Assembly: GCA_902488725.1 (NCBI GenBank)
Contig: CABTXO010000007.1
Coordinates: 1 to 17,699 of the forward strand
Length of the DNA stretch: 17,699 nucleotides
Reading direction: 5' to 3'
Source: an uncultured Bacteroidales bacterium
GTDB taxonomy: Bacteria > Bacteroidota > Bacteroidia > Bacteroidales > UBA932
The stretch's first letter is position 1; each line of letters opens with the position of its first letter. The translations under genes and the position numbers were made by a program. Positions 6,347 through 13,684 of this stretch are shown piece after piece. Below the pieces are notes generated by a model that was given only the letters and a program-made list of their open reading frames with translations, was not told the DNA's origin and did no database searches.

Positions 6347-7055
6347 CAGGCGCTTTCTCCGCCGTGTACAGACGGCAGACACCGAAGGAGAGTGGCTTCT
6401 GGCGGATATGCCGGAAGCCACATTCTTTCAAGGTCTGCCGGAAGGCGGCAGGCTCCGGGAAGGCCATGACGGAGGCCGCCAGGTATCGGAAACTTTCCCT
6501 TCTGCCCGTGAAGGCGTCACCGATCCAGGGGAGGACGTGCCCCAGGTAGATCTTGAACAGCCAGCGCGCCAGGAAATTGCTCGGGACGGAGAGTTCCAGC
6601 AGGACCAGTTTGCCGCCGGGTTTGAGGACACGCAGCATTTCGCAGAGTCCCTGTTCCCGGTTTTCGAAATTCCGGACGCCGAAGGCGACGCAGACCACGT
6701 CGAAGGCCCCGTCTGCAAAGCGGAGGGCCTCCGCATCCCCCTCCTCCACGGTGATCATTCCGTCGACCTTCGCTTCGGCGGCTTTCTTCCGGACACGGGC
6801 CCGCATGTCGGCAGCGATGTCGATTCCCGTCACGTGGCTCTGCGGACAGGCCGCCTTCGCGATCGCGATGGTCAAGTCGCCGGTGCCGCAGGCGATGTCC
6901 AGAATCTCCTGGGGGTTCGCAGGATCGACCGCCCGCCGGACCGCTTTCCTGCGCCAGCGCTTGTCGATGTCCAGGGTGGTCACATGGTTGAAGAGGTCGT
7001 AGCCTCCCGCGATCTCATTGAAGAGCTTCTCGATGTTTTTCTTTTTGGGTGTCAT
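6333..7055 (-). CDS. menG: Demethylmenaquinone methyltransferase
   Basis: A 240-residue SAM-dependent methyltransferase of the UbiE/MenG family that methylates demethylmenaquinone in the last step of menaquinone synthesis; anaerobic Bacteroidota use menaquinone. Motif I is LDIACGTGD at 52-60, the SAM acidic residue follows in GIDIAADM (77-84), and the UbiE signatures appear as FGVRNFENREQGL (125-137) and RVLKPGGKLVLLELSVP (142-158). The start at 7055 (MTPKKKNIEKLFNEIAGGYD) is the family start; its ATG overlaps the yidD stop by ATGA, indicating translational coupling. It is the last gene of the six-gene operon. The C terminus extends a few residues (APATSC) past the usual LYTAEK end, and this tail overlaps the end of the convergent lipoprotein gene. 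Ubiquinone use is unlikely in this phylum. Confidence 0.92.
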   Translation of the reverse strand: MTPKKKNIEKLFNEIAGGYDLFNHVTTLDIDKRWRRKAVRRAVDPANPQEILDIACGTGDLTIAIAKAACPQSHVTGIDIAADMRARVRKKAAEAKVDGMITVEEGDAEALRFADGAFDVVCVAFGVRNFENREQGLCEMLRVLKPGGKLVLLELSVPSNFLARWLFKIYLGHVLPWIGDAFTGRRESFRYLAASVMAFPEPAAFRQTLKECGFRHIRQKPLSFGVCRLYTAEKAPATSC

Positions 7056-7333
7056 GGCACGGGATCGTAGCCGGAACCTCCCCAGGGATTGCAGCGGAGC
7101 AATCGCCGGACGGTCAGGTACAGGCCTTTGAACGGGCCCCATTTGCGGAAGGCTTCCAGGGCGTAGGTCGAACAGGACGGTTCGAAGCGGCAGGTCTTGG
7201 GCACGTACGGCCCGACGAATTTCCGGTAGAACCAGATCAGGAAGATGAAAGGCGCGATCAGCACCTTTCGGAGAACCTGCCGCCAGGGGGCGATGCTACT
7301 GCTGTCTTTCATCGGAAATTTTGGTAAGAACAT
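7052..7333 (-). CDS. yidD: Membrane protein insertion efficiency factor YidD
   Basis: A 93-residue protein of the YidD family, which assists YidC-dependent membrane protein insertion. It has an amphipathic or hydrophobic N-terminal helix (about 20-40) and then the conserved CRFEPSCSTYALEA block (Cys48, Cys54), the GPFKGLYLTVRRLLRCNPW block (Cys81) and GGSGYDPVP at the end. Two starts are possible: 7333, preceded by AGGTGGAG, and 7312 (MKDSSS). Both lie inside the end of rnpA, which is on the same strand in another frame, so the genes overlap by 38 or 17 bases. The stop overlaps the menG start (ATGA). The rnpA-yidD pairing is widespread in bacteria and supports the call. Confidence 0.92.
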   Translation of the reverse strand: MFLPKFPMKDSSSIAPWRQVLRKVLIAPFIFLIWFYRKFVGPYVPKTCRFEPSCSTYALEAFRKWGPFKGLYLTVRRLLRCNPWGGSGYDPVP

Positions 7334-7658
7334 GCTCCACCTGGGTGCAGAGCACGGAATACGGGGCGATTTCCTTGGAATTGTACAACAGCAGCAGGTC
7401 TGTTCCGCCGGAGGCCAGGAGCTGCTTCTGCGTGCGGTAGGCCTCCCGGAGCCTGCGTTTCAGCAGGTTCCGCTTGACGGCGCGCTTGAAGAACCGCTTG
7501 GGGACGGAAACGAGGATCCGGTTTGGGGCGGCGGAGTCCTCCGCCGTCACCCGGTAGCAATATTTCAGGTCGGATGTGAAGCCCCACCGGCCCTTGCTCA
7601 TCAGAGCCGAAATCGTGGTCTTGCCATGCAAACGCTCGGATTTCGGTAGGGTGAACAT
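7296..7658 (-). CDS. rnpA: Ribonuclease P protein component
   Basis: A 120-residue basic protein that partners the RNase P RNA to cleave 5' leaders from pre-tRNA. The RNR signature is present as RNLLKRRLREAYR at about 63-75, following SVPKRFFKRAVK. The N terminus (FTLPKSERLHGKTTISALMSKG) matches bacterial RnpA. The length is typical. It starts 3 bases after the hemD stop and overlaps yidD downstream. Unlike in many bacteria, rpmH (L34) is not next to it; in Bacteroidota this gene commonly follows hemD, as here. The RNase P RNA gene is not in the window. Confidence 0.93.
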   Translation of the reverse strand: MFTLPKSERLHGKTTISALMSKGRWGFTSDLKYCYRVTAEDSAAPNRILVSVPKRFFKRAVKRNLLKRRLREAYRTQKQLLASGGTDLLLLYNSKEIAPYSVLCTQVEHVLTKISDERQQ

Positions 7659-7661
7659 GGC

Positions 7662-8405
7662 CTAGCGCTGCTGTTCCAGATAGAGCTCGATGGCGCGGAC
7701 CACGGAAGGAGCTTCCGCAGTCGGGGCCTGGATTTCGACGGCCAGCCCGGCATCCTCCATCGCCGCCACGATGGTCTTGCCGAAGGTGACGAACTTGAGT
7801 TTCCCCTGTTTGAAATCCGGGAAATTCTCGGAGAGGGACTTGACGTCGTTCGGATTGTAGAACACGACCATGTCGTAGGTGTCGAGCGGGAGGTCCCTCA
7901 GGTCCTGCGACACCGACTTGACGAACACGGCGGTCTTGCAATTCAACTGGTTGTCTTCCATCAGACGGGCCAGCCGGGTGTTGTTGCCCGCATCGGACTG
8001 GGTGACCAGGAAGGTCTCGTTCCTGTGCTTCGGCAGGATCTGCTCCATGACGGATTCAGGTGTGCCGTTTCCGAAGAAGATCTTCCGCTTGCGGTAGATG
8101 ATGTGCTTCTGCAGGTACATGGCCACGGCCTCCGTCGTGCAGAAGTATTTCATGGACTCGGGGATCTTGACCCGGAGCTCTTCGCTCAGCTGGAAGAAGG
8201 CGTCGATGGCATGGCGGGAGGAAAACACGATCGCAGTGTAGTCGAGGATGTTGATCTTCTGCGTCCGGAATTCGCGGGATGTGAGGGGCTCGATGAGGAA
8301 AAAGGGCTGGAAGTCGATCTCAACACCGAATTTTTCATTGAGTTCCAGGTATGGGGCTTCGTTAAGCGGTGCGCGCTGCGAAATGAGTATCTTGTGAATC
8401 GTCAT
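7662..8405 (-). CDS. hemD: Uroporphyrinogen-III synthase
   Basis: A 247-residue HemD-like protein, which closes and rearranges hydroxymethylbilane to uroporphyrinogen III in tetrapyrrole synthesis. HemD is poorly conserved in sequence, but the two-domain pattern is visible: IHKILISQRAP at the start, DYTAIVFSSRHAIDAFF (about 55-71), a domain-swap middle, and MVVFYNPNDVKSLSENFPDF plus FVTFGKTIVAAMEDAGL toward the C terminus. The position between a DUF4271 gene and rnpA is the usual Bacteroidota arrangement, which strengthens the call. The ATG at 8405 is preceded by CAAGGAC, a reasonable ribosome site. It starts 30 bases downstream of the DUF4271 stop. No other haem genes are nearby, so flux control from this locus is unclear. 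Confidence 0.85.
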   Translation of the reverse strand: MTIHKILISQRAPLNEAPYLELNEKFGVEIDFQPFFLIEPLTSREFRTQKINILDYTAIVFSSRHAIDAFFQLSEELRVKIPESMKYFCTTEAVAMYLQKHIIYRKRKIFFGNGTPESVMEQILPKHRNETFLVTQSDAGNNTRLARLMEDNQLNCKTAVFVKSVSQDLRDLPLDTYDMVVFYNPNDVKSLSENFPDFKQGKLKFVTFGKTIVAAMEDAGLAVEIQAPTAEAPSVVRAIELYLEQQR

Positions 8406-8435
8406 GTCCTTGCCTGCTTTCGTCCGGGCCCGCGC

Positions 8436-9074
8436 TCAGAGCGAAACCGCCGAGAAAACCAGCAGCCCGGTCGGAAATAATTCAAGACTGCAAAGATACA
8501 AAATTGTTGTGAAAGGATTGCAAGCCGAGGCGAAAATCTGTCCGCGCCGCACCAGGTAGAGCAGGTAGAAGGCGGCCAGCACGAGGGTCAGCAGCCGCTG
8601 CCGGAGGTCCGGGTCGGGGACGAGTACGTTCGCGAGTCCGGCAGCGAAAAAGAGCAGCAGGAAGAGCATGATCAGAAAACTGAAGAACGAGCGGTTGGCG
8701 GCTGTGAACGCCGGTTTTCCGTAGTCGTGCATCTCCAGCTGCCAGTTCAGGTACCCCCGCAGCACGATGTACGCCAGGAAGATGCCGAGCACGGTCGGAA
8801 AGCGCCATATTTCCGGAAGCCGCTCCAGGAAATCGGGCCGGTACAGGGACTGGGTGTAGAGCAGGAGGCAGAAGGGGACGACGAGAATCCCGGCGACCAG
8901 GTTCCGGCTCCGGCTCAGCTGCAGGCTGTCTTCCAGATCCACGTTCGCCTTCCACCGGCCGAGGCAGTCGCCCAAGGCCGGGAGGATTTTCAGAAAACTC
9001 CTGATGGCCAGCATGAACAGCAGGAGGGAGAGGACCGCAAGTCCGGAGATGACAGGGGTGTCGAAGGGATTCAT
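8436..9074 (-). CDS. DUF4271 family membrane protein
   Basis: A 212-residue integral membrane protein with about five or six hydrophobic segments (near 8-28, 60-78, 91-108, 130-150, 160-176 and 188-208). The C-terminal region LYLVRRGQIFASACNPFTTILYLCSLELFPTGLL fits the DUF4271 pattern found upstream of hemD in Bacteroidota; the function is not known. The ATG at 9074 lies 3 bases after the stop of the SUI1 gene, so it is cotranscribed and probably coupled. The protein has few charged residues except a central WQLEMHDYGKP loop. The constant association with hemD suggests a link to tetrapyrrole or membrane functions, but nothing in the sequence shows what. Confidence 0.8.
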   Translation of the reverse strand: MNPFDTPVISGLAVLSLLLFMLAIRSFLKILPALGDCLGRWKANVDLEDSLQLSRSRNLVAGILVVPFCLLLYTQSLYRPDFLERLPEIWRFPTVLGIFLAYIVLRGYLNWQLEMHDYGKPAFTAANRSFFSFLIMLFLLLFFAAGLANVLVPDPDLRQRLLTLVLAAFYLLYLVRRGQIFASACNPFTTILYLCSLELFPTGLLVFSAVSL

Positions 9075-9077
9075 CGC

Positions 9078-9422
9078 TCAATTTCCCCGTTTTGCATTGA
9101 AGCCCATGTCTTTGAGCAGGGCCGTCACCTTGTCACGGAGGTCGCCCTGGAGGGCGATCTCCCCGTTCTTGGCCGTGCCTCCCACGCCGCATTTCACCTT
9201 CAGCGACTTGCCCAGAACGGCCAGTTCCTCCGGCGTGCCGACGAAGCCCGTCACGAGGGTGACCTGCTTTCCGCCGCGGCCTTTTCGGTCGATCGAGACG
9301 ATCAGCCGCTGCCGGGCCGGTTCAAGGGTCCGTTCCGTCGCGGAAGTGCTTTCCGCATAGGAATAGTCGGGATTCGTGGAATAGACCACGCCCAATCTTT
9401 TTTTCCAGTCGTTCTCCGGCAT
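9078..9422 (-). CDS. Translation initiation factor SUI1/eIF1 family protein (YciH-like)
   Basis: A 114-residue protein whose second half is a SUI1 domain: DRKGRGGKQVTLVTGF at about 45-60 and LKVKCGVGGTAKNGEIALQGD at about 74-94. Eukaryotic eIF1 controls start-codon selection; the bacterial homologue YciH is reported to affect initiation fidelity, so a role on the 30S ribosome is likely but not proven here. The first 40 residues are family-variable. It is the first gene of the six-gene operon, with a -7 element at 9445-9452 and a leader of about 18 bases. It is preceded by GCGGGA at modest distance. Confidence 0.9.
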   Translation of the reverse strand: MPENDWKKRLGVVYSTNPDYSYAESTSATERTLEPARQRLIVSIDRKGRGGKQVTLVTGFVGTPEELAVLGKSLKVKCGVGGTAKNGEIALQGDLRDKVTALLKDMGFNAKRGN

Positions 9423-9440
9423 GATATTCCCGCTGCTATT

Positions 9441-9473
9441 TTTGCAAAGATACGGAATCCTTTTGTATCTTTG
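9441..9473 (+). promoter_or_regulatory. Promoter of the DUF2723 gene
   Basis: TTTG (9441-9444), a 21-base spacer and TATCTTTG (9466-9473) match the Bacteroidota promoter pattern. The start site would be near 9478, giving a leader of about 60 bases. Its -33 box abuts the divergent -7 element of the SUI1 operon, so the two promoters occupy the same DNA. Confidence 0.6.
9445..9452 (-). promoter_or_regulatory. -7 element of the SUI1-to-menG operon
   Basis: CAAAGATA on the plus strand reads TATCTTTG on the minus strand, an exact TAnnTTTG match 22 bases before the ATG at 9422. No matching -33 TTTG is seen. The element forms one arm of a perfect inverted repeat with the opposing -7 at 9466-9473. 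Confidence 0.55.
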
Positions 9474-9537
9474 TCCGATTATGGCCTTCTTTTGATTTGC
9501 TCCGAAGGCACGGGAAAATATTCAGGCATTCGAGAAT

Positions 9538-12500
9538 ATGGAGAAAAGTATTTTCAGAAAGTGGAATCACATCGTGGCGGCTGTCGTCTTCGCCGTGGCG
9601 GCCTTCACCTATCTTTCCACCATCGAACCGACCGCATCCTTCTGGGACTGCGGGGAGTTCATCGCATCGTCGTACAAACTGGAAGTGGGGCATCCCCCCG
9701 GAAACCCGGTGTTCCAGCTCATCGCGCGGTTCTTCACGATGTTTGCCGGCCCTGCCCACGCGGCGGTGATGGTCAACGCCATGAGCGGCCTGTGCTCGGC
9801 GCTCACGATTTTCTTCCTCTACCTGACCATCGTGTTCTTCGCGCGGCGGATGATGCGTCCCGCCGGCGGAGAGGAAGAATATTCCTCGGGCCAGGCCATC
9901 GCCATCTTCGGCAGCGGGGCCGTAGGAGCCCTGGCCTACTGTTTCTCCGACACCTTCTGGTTCTCGGCGGTCGAAGGGGAGGTCTACGCCATGTCCTCCC
10001 TCTTCACGGCCATGGTCTTCTGGGCCATGACCAAGTGGTACGAACAGGAAGACCGGCGCTACGCCGACCGCTGGATCGTGCTGATTTCCTTCCTGATGGG
10101 CCTCTCCATCGGCATCCATCTGCTGAACCTGCTGACCATCCCGGCTCTGGTGTTCCTCTACTATTACAAGATGCGGGAAGACAGGCCGTATTCCTTCTGG
10201 GAATATGTCAAGATCCTGGCCATCTCGGTCGTCATGCTCGGCTTCATGGTGTTCCTGCTGGTTCCGATGCTGCCCAAGATCGCAGCCTATTTCGACCTTT
10301 TCTTCGTGAACACGCTCGGGCTGCCGTTCAACACCGGTGCGGCCTTCTTCATGGCCGCCCTGCTGGGTCTCTGCTTCTGGGGCCTCTTCCGCAGCCTGAA
10401 AGCGGGAAAGGTGTTCTGGAACACCGCCCTGCTCTGCTTCACGACCATCGTGATCGGCTTCTCGCTGTTCAGCATCGTGGTCATCCGCTCGAATGCGAAG
10501 ACCCCGACCAACGAGTATCAGCCCGACAACGCCTTCACCCTCGTCCGCTATCTGTCCCGCGAGCAGTACGGCTCGACTCCGCTGCTGTACGGACAGTATT
10601 TCGACGCGCCGTACGAACTGCAGCAGAACACCTACTGGACGCCGCTCGGCAAGAAATACCGGAAGGCGGACTCCCCGGTGAACGTGCGCTACACCGCTCC
10701 CGGGAAGATGCTCTTTCCCCGGATGTGGAACGGTACCGACGACAAATACATCCAGTTCTACGAAAGCTACATGAACGGGAAGGGAATCCCGGTGCAGGGC
10801 ACCAAACACAAGAAGCCGACCTTCGGACAGAATCTGTACTTCTTCTTCGACTTCCAGCTGGGCTGGATGTACTGGCGGTATTTCCTGTGGAACTTCGTCG
10901 GCCGTCAGAACGACATCGCCGCCCCTTCCGCCAACCAGTTCTCCGGCAACTGGGAGAGCGGCGTGAAGCCGCTGGACCGTCTCCGGCTGGGCAATCAAGA
11001 CAATGCCCCCGACTGGGTGCGCGGCAACAAGGGCAAGAACCACTATTTCTTCCTGCCCCTCCTGCTCGGCCTGCTCGGGCTCTTCTTCCAGTTCGACCGG
11101 GACCGCAGAGGCTGCTGGCTGGTGTTCCTGCTCTTCTTCATGACGGGCATCGCGATCGTGATCTACCTCAACCAGCCGCCCTACCAGGTGCGCGAGCGGG
11201 ACTACGCTTATGCCGGTTCGTTCTACGCCTTCAGCATCTGGATCGGCTTCGCGGTGGCGGCCGCATATTCCTGGATTGAAAAATGGGTGAAAGGAGGGAA
11301 GGCCCTTCCGGCCGTCGCTCTGGCGTCCACCGCGGCCTGCCTCTTCGTGCCGGCCTTGATGGCTGCGCAGAACTGGGACGACCACGACCGGAGCCACCGC
11401 TACACGGCGGTGGAGACCGCGAAAAACTACCTCAATTCGGTGGGACCGGACGGTCTGCTCGTGACCCACGGCGACAACGACACCTTCCCGCTCTGGTACG
11501 CCCAGGAAGTGGAGGGCTTCCGGACGGATGTGCGCATCTGCAACACCTCCCTGCTGGGGACCGACTGGTACATAGACCAGATGAAATATGCCATCAACAA
11601 GTCGCCCCGCCTGTCCCTCCAGATCGGCCCGGAGCAGTACCTGTACGGCACCAATGAACTGATTCCCATCGAGGACAGCCGCAACCAGGCGCTGATGCTG
11701 TCCGACGTGGTCGCGGTGTTCAAGCATCCTGAAATCAAGCTCACGACCAATTCCGGCCGCAAGGTGGACTACTGGGTCTCCCGGAAGATGATCGTGCCGG
11801 TGAACAAAGAGAACGTCCTGAAGAGCGGTATCCTGAGCGAAAAGTTCGCCGCCCAGATTCCGGATTCCATCGTGCTGGAGATTCCGCAGGGCAAGTCCTA
11901 CCTCACCAAGCCGGAGCTCTTCCTGCTGGACTTCCTGTCCTCCTATCAGTGGGACCGTCCGCTGAACCTGCTGAACCAGGGCGGGGACCTGAACATCGGC
12001 ATCAAGGACTACCTGATGTACGACGGTTATTCCTACCGATTCGTTCCGGTCAAGAACCAGGTGACCTCGCTCAATCCCGGTCTTGTGGACACGGACCAGC
12101 TCTATGCGAAGATCACGAAGGACTTCACCTTCGATGCCATCGCGCGGAAGGACTACTTTGTGGACTACCAGAACCTGTACACCCATCTCGGGGTGATGTC
12201 GCTGCGGAACATGTTCGTTTCGGCCGCGAATGCCTTCCAGGCTGCCGGGGAGAACGACCGGGCGCTGGAGATGCTGGACAAGTGTCAGGAAGTGCTGTCG
12301 CCGGATCGCTATCCGTATGACAATTCCATCCTCGGATGGGGTTCCAATGCGGTGTTCCCGGTCGAGATGGTCTCCTTGTACTACAGCCTGGGACAGCCGG
12401 ACAAGGCGAAGGCTCTGGCGACGGAACTGAAGTCCGAGGTGCTCCAGTCGCTGCGGTTCTATTTCGACTTCTACGAGACGAACAAGAGCGACTTCGAGTA

Positions 12501-12624
12501 TGGCTACAGTCTGCTGTTCTATCTGAAGGATGCCATCTCCCGGGCGGGGGACAAGGCGTTCGCAGACCAGCTGGATGCGGAACTGTCCGACTTCATGGCC
12601 AAGCTGGCGGGCAAGAAGTCCTAG
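9538..12624 (+). CDS. DUF2723 family membrane protein, GT-C-like (protein O-mannosyltransferase-related)
   Basis: A 1,028-residue protein with an N-terminal multi-pass membrane half, a large extracytoplasmic-like region and a helical repeat tail. Helix 1 (about 12-28) is followed by IEPTASFWDCGEFIASSYKLEVGHPPGNP (acidic residues Glu30, Asp37, Glu40), the DUF2723 signature; GT-C glycosyltransferases carry catalytic acidic residues in this first external loop. Further helices lie near 84-103, 125-145, 180-208, 225-243, 267-283, 298-315, 502-545 and 555-575, with RERDYAY near 552. Residues about 885-970 look TPR-like. DUF2723 is the domain of human TMEM260, reported as a protein O-mannosyltransferase, and is widespread in Bacteroidota, so transfer of a sugar from a lipid carrier to exported proteins is a reasonable inference. 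Substrate and sugar are unknown. It is a single-gene unit ending on an overlapped stop with the next gene. Confidence 0.85.
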   Translation: MEKSIFRKWNHIVAAVVFAVAAFTYLSTIEPTASFWDCGEFIASSYKLEVGHPPGNPVFQLIARFFTMFAGPAHAAVMVNAMSGLCSALTIFFLYLTIVFFARRMMRPAGGEEEYSSGQAIAIFGSGAVGALAYCFSDTFWFSAVEGEVYAMSSLFTAMVFWAMTKWYEQEDRRYADRWIVLISFLMGLSIGIHLLNLLTIPALVFLYYYKMREDRPYSFWEYVKILAISVVMLGFMVFLLVPMLPKIAAYFDLFFVNTLGLPFNTGAAFFMAALLGLCFWGLFRSLKAGKVFWNTALLCFTTIVIGFSLFSIVVIRSNAKTPTNEYQPDNAFTLVRYLSREQYGSTPLLYGQYFDAPYELQQNTYWTPLGKKYRKADSPVNVRYTAPGKMLFPRMWNGTDDKYIQFYESYMNGKGIPVQGTKHKKPTFGQNLYFFFDFQLGWMYWRYFLWNFVGRQNDIAAPSANQFSGNWESGVKPLDRLRLGNQDNAPDWVRGNKGKNHYFFLPLLLGLLGLFFQFDRDRRGCWLVFLLFFMTGIAIVIYLNQPPYQVRERDYAYAGSFYAFSIWIGFAVAAAYSWIEKWVKGGKALPAVALASTAACLFVPALMAAQNWDDHDRSHRYTAVETAKNYLNSVGPDGLLVTHGDNDTFPLWYAQEVEGFRTDVRICNTSLLGTDWYIDQMKYAINKSPRLSLQIGPEQYLYGTNELIPIEDSRNQALMLSDVVAVFKHPEIKLTTNSGRKVDYWVSRKMIVPVNKENVLKSGILSEKFAAQIPDSIVLEIPQGKSYLTKPELFLLDFLSSYQWDRPLNLLNQGGDLNIGIKDYLMYDGYSYRFVPVKNQVTSLNPGLVDTDQLYAKITKDFTFDAIARKDYFVDYQNLYTHLGVMSLRNMFVSAANAFQAAGENDRALEMLDKCQEVLSPDRYPYDNSILGWGSNAVFPVEMVSLYYSLGQPDKAKALATELKSEVLQSLRFYFDFYETNKSDFEYGYSLLFYLKDAISRAGDKAFADQLDAELSDFMAKLAGKKS

Positions 12625-13556
12625 GGGCGCTGCATCCGGACGAAGATGCTGAGCGGAAGGGCCTTGCCGAATGCATCGTGCAAGGCCAGTTCGCCGCTTT
12701 CGAGGATGGCGGAGTCCCGCAGACCGAGGGCCTCTTTCACCACCGTCTCGCCCAGCAGGGCGGAAAAGCCGTTGGAATAGAGGTTGAGGACCAGGAAGCT
12801 GTGTTCCGGGGCGAGGATGGCGGAGATGCTCCGCATCATGTCGAACAGCAGCTCGTCCAGTTTCCACCGTTCACCGTTCGGACCGTGCCCGTAGGCCGGG
12901 GGATCCAGGATGATCCCCTGGTACCGGCTGCCCCGCCTGGCTTCCCTGCGGGCGAACTTCAAAGCGTCTTCGACGACCCACCGGATGCCGTCCAGCCCGC
13001 TCCGGTCCTGGTTCTCATGGGCCCATGTGACCACCTGCCGCACGGAATCCAGATGCGTAACGTCGGCCCCCGAGGCTTTTGCCGCCAGCGAGGCGGCTCC
13101 CGTGTAGGCGAAGAGGTTGAGGACCCGCGGGGCGGGAGTCCCCTCCGCCCGCGCTCTTTCCACGAGGGAACGGGTGTTCGTGTAGATGTGTTCCCAATTC
13201 GGTGCCTGTTCCGGGAACACGCCCACGTGCTTGAAGGCGGTCAGGCCGAGGCGGAGGCTGAAGGCGGGTCCCTGCGGGGTTGCGTCGTAGCGGATCCACC
13301 ACTGGTCCGGCATCTTCCGGATCCGGTCCCAGGTCCCGCTGTCTTCCTGGCCGGCCTTGCCGAACCCGGCGCCGGGCGTGAAGCGGGTGTGGACCATCCG
13401 GTCCCATTCCGCTTCGGGAAGGCTTTTGTCCCAGAGGGCCTTGGGCTCGGGGCGCACGAGGACATATTCCCCGAACCGCTCCAACTTTTCGCCGCGGCCG
13501 CTGTCGAGGAGGGCATAGTCCTTCCAGGAAGGGGAAGGGAATTCGATCGTTGCCAT
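12621..13556 (-). CDS. Class I SAM-dependent rRNA methyltransferase, RlmI/RlmK-like
   Basis: A 311-residue methyltransferase. The SAM-binding motif I reads VLNLFAYTGAASLAA at about 145-159, followed by an acidic HLD at 168-170. The catalytic-type motif ILDPPAYGHG is at 216-225, the DPPxxG form seen in RlmI/RlmK-type cytosine-5 and guanine methyltransferases. An N-terminal PUA domain of RlmI is absent or very reduced, so the target base cannot be named. I start at 13556 (MATIEFPSPSWKDYALLDSG), the family-like start; upstream codons to 13667 run through a promoter. The -7 element at 13562-13569 puts the transcript start within a couple of bases of the ATG, so the mRNA may be leaderless. The stop shares CTAG with the stop of the convergent DUF2723 gene. 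Confidence 0.82.
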   Translation of the reverse strand: MATIEFPSPSWKDYALLDSGRGEKLERFGEYVLVRPEPKALWDKSLPEAEWDRMVHTRFTPGAGFGKAGQEDSGTWDRIRKMPDQWWIRYDATPQGPAFSLRLGLTAFKHVGVFPEQAPNWEHIYTNTRSLVERARAEGTPAPRVLNLFAYTGAASLAAKASGADVTHLDSVRQVVTWAHENQDRSGLDGIRWVVEDALKFARREARRGSRYQGIILDPPAYGHGPNGERWKLDELLFDMMRSISAILAPEHSFLVLNLYSNGFSALLGETVVKEALGLRDSAILESGELALHDAFGKALPLSIFVRMQRP

Positions 13557-13561
13557 GAGCG

Positions 13562-13569
13562 CAAAGATA
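13562..13569 (-). promoter_or_regulatory. -7 element of the methyltransferase gene
   Basis: CAAAGATA on the plus strand reads TATCTTTG on the minus strand. It ends only 5 bases before the ATG at 13556, implying a leader of zero to two bases. No -33 TTTG is seen at the usual distance (the nearest CAAA on the plus strand, 13582, leaves a 12-base spacer). Confidence 0.5.
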
Positions 13570-13634
13570 GCAGATTTGTAGCAAAATTTTGGTACACCTT
13601 GCGGAGCTTCCCTGCTCTTTTTTCGGATTTTTCG

Positions 13635-13642
13635 TATCTTTG
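13635..13642 (+). promoter_or_regulatory. -7 element of pgk
   Basis: TATCTTTG matches TAnnTTTG exactly, 42 bases before the ATG at 13685. A T run (13617-13623) lies upstream but no exact -33 TTTG at the right distance. Expected leader is about 38 bases. Confidence 0.55.
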
Positions 13643-13684
13643 CCGCGAAAATATTGCGATAGAACAAAACTTTATTCAGAAGTT

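Noticed and set aside
7875..8480. Plus-strand open frames opposite hemD
   Set aside because: They are antisense to a conserved operon gene and show no recognisable protein features.
9481..9495. A four-codon mini-ORF (ATG to TGA) at the predicted 5' end of the DUF2723 transcript
   Set aside because: No ribosome site, no regulatory residues and no attenuator hairpin follow; so short a frame is likely by chance.
9436..12867. A 1,143-codon open frame on the minus strand opposite the DUF2723 gene
   Set aside because: Composition is dominated by Arg, Gly, His, Glu and Val runs typical of an antisense shadow, and it crosses a promoter and the ends of two genes.
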